Positions 47,143-48,020 of a stretch of 48,020 nucleotides of DNA are shown piece by piece. Origin of the DNA: JBOGXF01 sp050694275 (GTDB lineage Bacteria > Actinomycetota > CADDZG01 > WHSQ01); contig JBOGXF010000020.1 of NCBI GenBank assembly GCA_050694275.1, positions 1 through 48,020 of the forward strand, given 5' to 3'. The notes under the pieces are model-generated. The model saw only the letters and a list, made by a program, of their open reading frames with translations. It was not told where the DNA came from and made no database searches. The translations under genes and the position numbers were made by a program. Each line of letters starts with the position of its first letter. Positions within the stretch are counted from its first letter, which is position 1.

Positions 47143-47571
47143 TCACAGCTCGTCAAGGTGGAGATAAGAGATTTCTTCGACCCGCTTCCAGCGGGCGTCG
47201 TTTCCGATCACGGCATCGGCTTGACTGGTTAGCCCGGTTGCGCAGATGACGGCATCGGGGGTTCTGAGACCGTATCGAGCACGGATGCGCGCGGCCTTCT
47301 CGGCGGTCGTGACGTCCACCGGAACGGGTCGACAGATCTCGTAGGAGAAAAGGTGTGCCCGCGCTTGGGCCTGGCGATCCCCGGCTCGCATCGGAGCAGT
47401 CAACAGCTCCGTCACAGTGATGGTGGAAAGCAGAAGCTCGGTATCGCCGGCCTCGCCGGCGCGCACGACCGGCTCGACTAGCAAATGCCGCCGGTCCGAG
47501 GCAGATCCTTGAAGGAAGTAGATACAGGCGGTGGTGTCGAGAACGACGCGCCGGAACCCGGTCAGCTCCAC
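47143..47571 (-). CDS. vapC: VapC-type PIN-domain toxin
   Basis: 142 residues from GTG 47571. The PIN fold is recognisable by Val-Leu-Asp-Thr-Thr-Ala near the start (first metal-binding Asp), Thr-Val-Thr-Glu-Leu-Leu (second acidic residue), Leu-Arg-Thr-Pro-Asp-Ala-Val-Ile-Cys-Ala-Thr (third) and Ile-Gly-Asn-Asp-Ala-Arg-Trp (fourth). VapC toxins cleave tRNA or rRNA. The gene overlaps the antitoxin gene by 10 bases and is translated after it. It converges on pilB with a 58-base gap that holds only a weak TCACG/CGTGA hairpin. Confidence 0.88.
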   Translation of the reverse strand: MELTGFRRVVLDTTACIYFLQGSASDRRHLLVEPVVRAGEAGDTELLLSTITVTELLTAPMRAGDRQAQARAHLFSYEICRPVPVDVTTAEKAARIRARYGLRTPDAVICATGLTSQADAVIGNDARWKRVEEISYLHLDEL

Positions 47572-47789
47572 TCGCGGCGTTCGGCCTCGACGTATTCCTG
47601 GGGATCCCCATAAACCCCGTCGATCGAGCCTGCGAGGTCGTCGGCGAGGGATTCGGGCCGGCGCAGGAGCATGATGCCGCCCTCGACGGGGACCACCATG
47701 AGCTTGGCGCCAGGCTCGATCCCGAGGCGGCGGATGAGCTCGGCGGGGATCGTGATCTGGCCCTTGCTCGAGACAGTGGCGGCTTTCAT
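47562..47789 (-). CDS. vapB: VapB antitoxin, AbrB/SpoVT (MazE) fold
   Basis: 75 residues. The N-terminal swapped-hairpin DNA-binding domain is clear: Ala-Thr-Val-Ser-Ser-Lys-Gly-Gln-Ile-Thr-Ile-Pro-Ala-Glu-Leu-Ile-Arg-Arg-Leu-Gly-Ile and Gly-Ala-Lys-Leu. The C-terminal about 30 residues are acidic and likely wrap the VapC active site. It lies first in the operon, as normal for vapBC. ATG 47789 follows a TAGGAT box by 6 bases and is probably leaderless. An inverted repeat just upstream is the likely operator for autoregulation. Confidence 0.9.
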   Translation of the reverse strand: MKAATVSSKGQITIPAELIRRLGIEPGAKLMVVPVEGGIMLLRRPESLADDLAGSIDGVYGDPQEYVEAERREWS

Positions 47790-47795
47790 GGCCCG

Positions 47796-47835
47796 ATCCT
47801 AGCTCATACCAAGCAAATACGCCACTAATGCTTGG
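47796..47835 (-). promoter_or_regulatory. vapBC promoter and operator
   Basis: On the minus strand TAGGAT (47801-47796) lies 6 bases before the vapB ATG. CCAAGCA (47809-47815) and TGCTTGG (47829-47835) form an inverted repeat with a 13-base spacer over the -20 to -45 region. VapB, alone or with VapC, would bind this repeat and repress its own promoter. No clear -35 hexamer is seen. Confidence 0.55.
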
Positions 47836-47970
47836 CAGATTGAAGTACTGCGGTTGCGCCGGACGGGAGCCCCCACAAATCGCCCAAGAAAGACCCGGCG
47901 GATTCAAGCAATCCACGCAACGGCTCGGTGAGTCGGCCATTGTTAGCCGACTCGACCAGGAGGTTGCGGG

Positions 47971-48020
47971 ATGGGAGCTCATCTGACCCTTGAACAGCGC
48001 CGACGCGTGCGCCGGCTGCG
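47971..48020 (+). mobile_element. Start of a putative IS30-type transposase gene, cut by the window edge
   Basis: ATG 47971, with AGGAGG 8 bases upstream, opens a frame that runs out of the window after 16 codons: Met-Gly-Ala-His-Leu-Thr-Leu-Glu-Gln-Arg-Arg-Arg-Val-Arg-Arg-Leu. A start of the type Met-Gly-x-x-Leu-Thr-Leu-Glu-Gln-Arg followed by a basic helix is usual for the N-terminal HTH of IS30-family transposases in actinobacteria. With so little sequence this remains tentative. No terminal inverted repeat could be fixed in 47836-47970, where TCGGC/GCCGA (47931-47948) is the only clear hairpin. Confidence 0.4.

Overview
The window is high-GC DNA with the gene content and order of a member of the Actinomycetota outside the well-studied genera. 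The evidence is a phosphatidylinositol-mannoside start locus (HIT protein, PIP synthase, acyltransferase, PimA), the blocks pdxS-pdxT-yebC-ruvC-ruvA-ruvB-yajC-secD-secF-apt-rel-dtd and hisS-aspS-rarA-(small protein)-alaS-ruvX-mltG-aroE, DUF3048 proteins, and several genes whose start codon sits 6-7 bases after a TANNNT -10 box, as in leaderless actinobacterial mRNAs. Genus cannot be assigned from sequence alone.

Layout. 1-4977: end of a HIT gene, an EF-G-like GTPase gene inserted on the opposite strand, then pgsA/patA-like/pimA, overlapping or coupled. 4979-5769: a lower-GC two-gene module resembling a HicA-like toxin plus an HTH antitoxin, behind two tandem palindromic operators. 5928-11674: an ABC transporter island (full permease, PadR regulator, ATPase, a collapsed permease remnant, a lipoprotein, and an M48-like protein without its catalytic motif). 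11817-14974: two tandem DUF3048 proteins, a palindromic GGTCG repeat array and a frameshifted lipoprotein. 15045-25045: vitamin B6 synthesis, yebC, a class III cyclase, an SOS-controlled ruvCAB, the SecDF system with an HD hydrolase between yajC and secD, and apt. 25046-27175: a secreted subtilase on the minus strand whose stop codon touches that of apt. 27333-30392: a small DUF protein, bifunctional Rel and D-Tyr-tRNA deacylase. 30451-32246: a split transketolase on the minus strand. 32356-41995: tRNA synthetases, replication-maintenance and wall genes, and aroE.

42179-47084 is the most interesting part. A roadblock/LC7 protein, a DUF4388 (PATAN) protein, a conservon-type GTPase and a proline-rich small protein lead into a PilB/GspE ATPase. 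By eye, the DUF4388 protein carries two 24-residue motifs separated by exactly 5 residues, the architecture of the MshEN cyclic-di-GMP-binding domain; PilB has the same 24-5-24 arrangement with one degenerate half. This suggests a Gram-positive pilus or secretion ATPase governed by a small GTPase and c-di-GMP. The rest of the pilus cluster is not seen, because a VapBC module (47143-47835) and the start of a putative IS30-type transposase (47971 onward) follow.

A 49-base palindromic element occurs twice (166-214 and 30395-30442), each time filling the gap between two convergent genes, so it probably acts as a bidirectional terminator. No rRNA, tRNA or CRISPR was recognised. No gene-free stretch exceeds 300 bases; the longest, 13888-14106, holds a hairpin and the GGTCG array.
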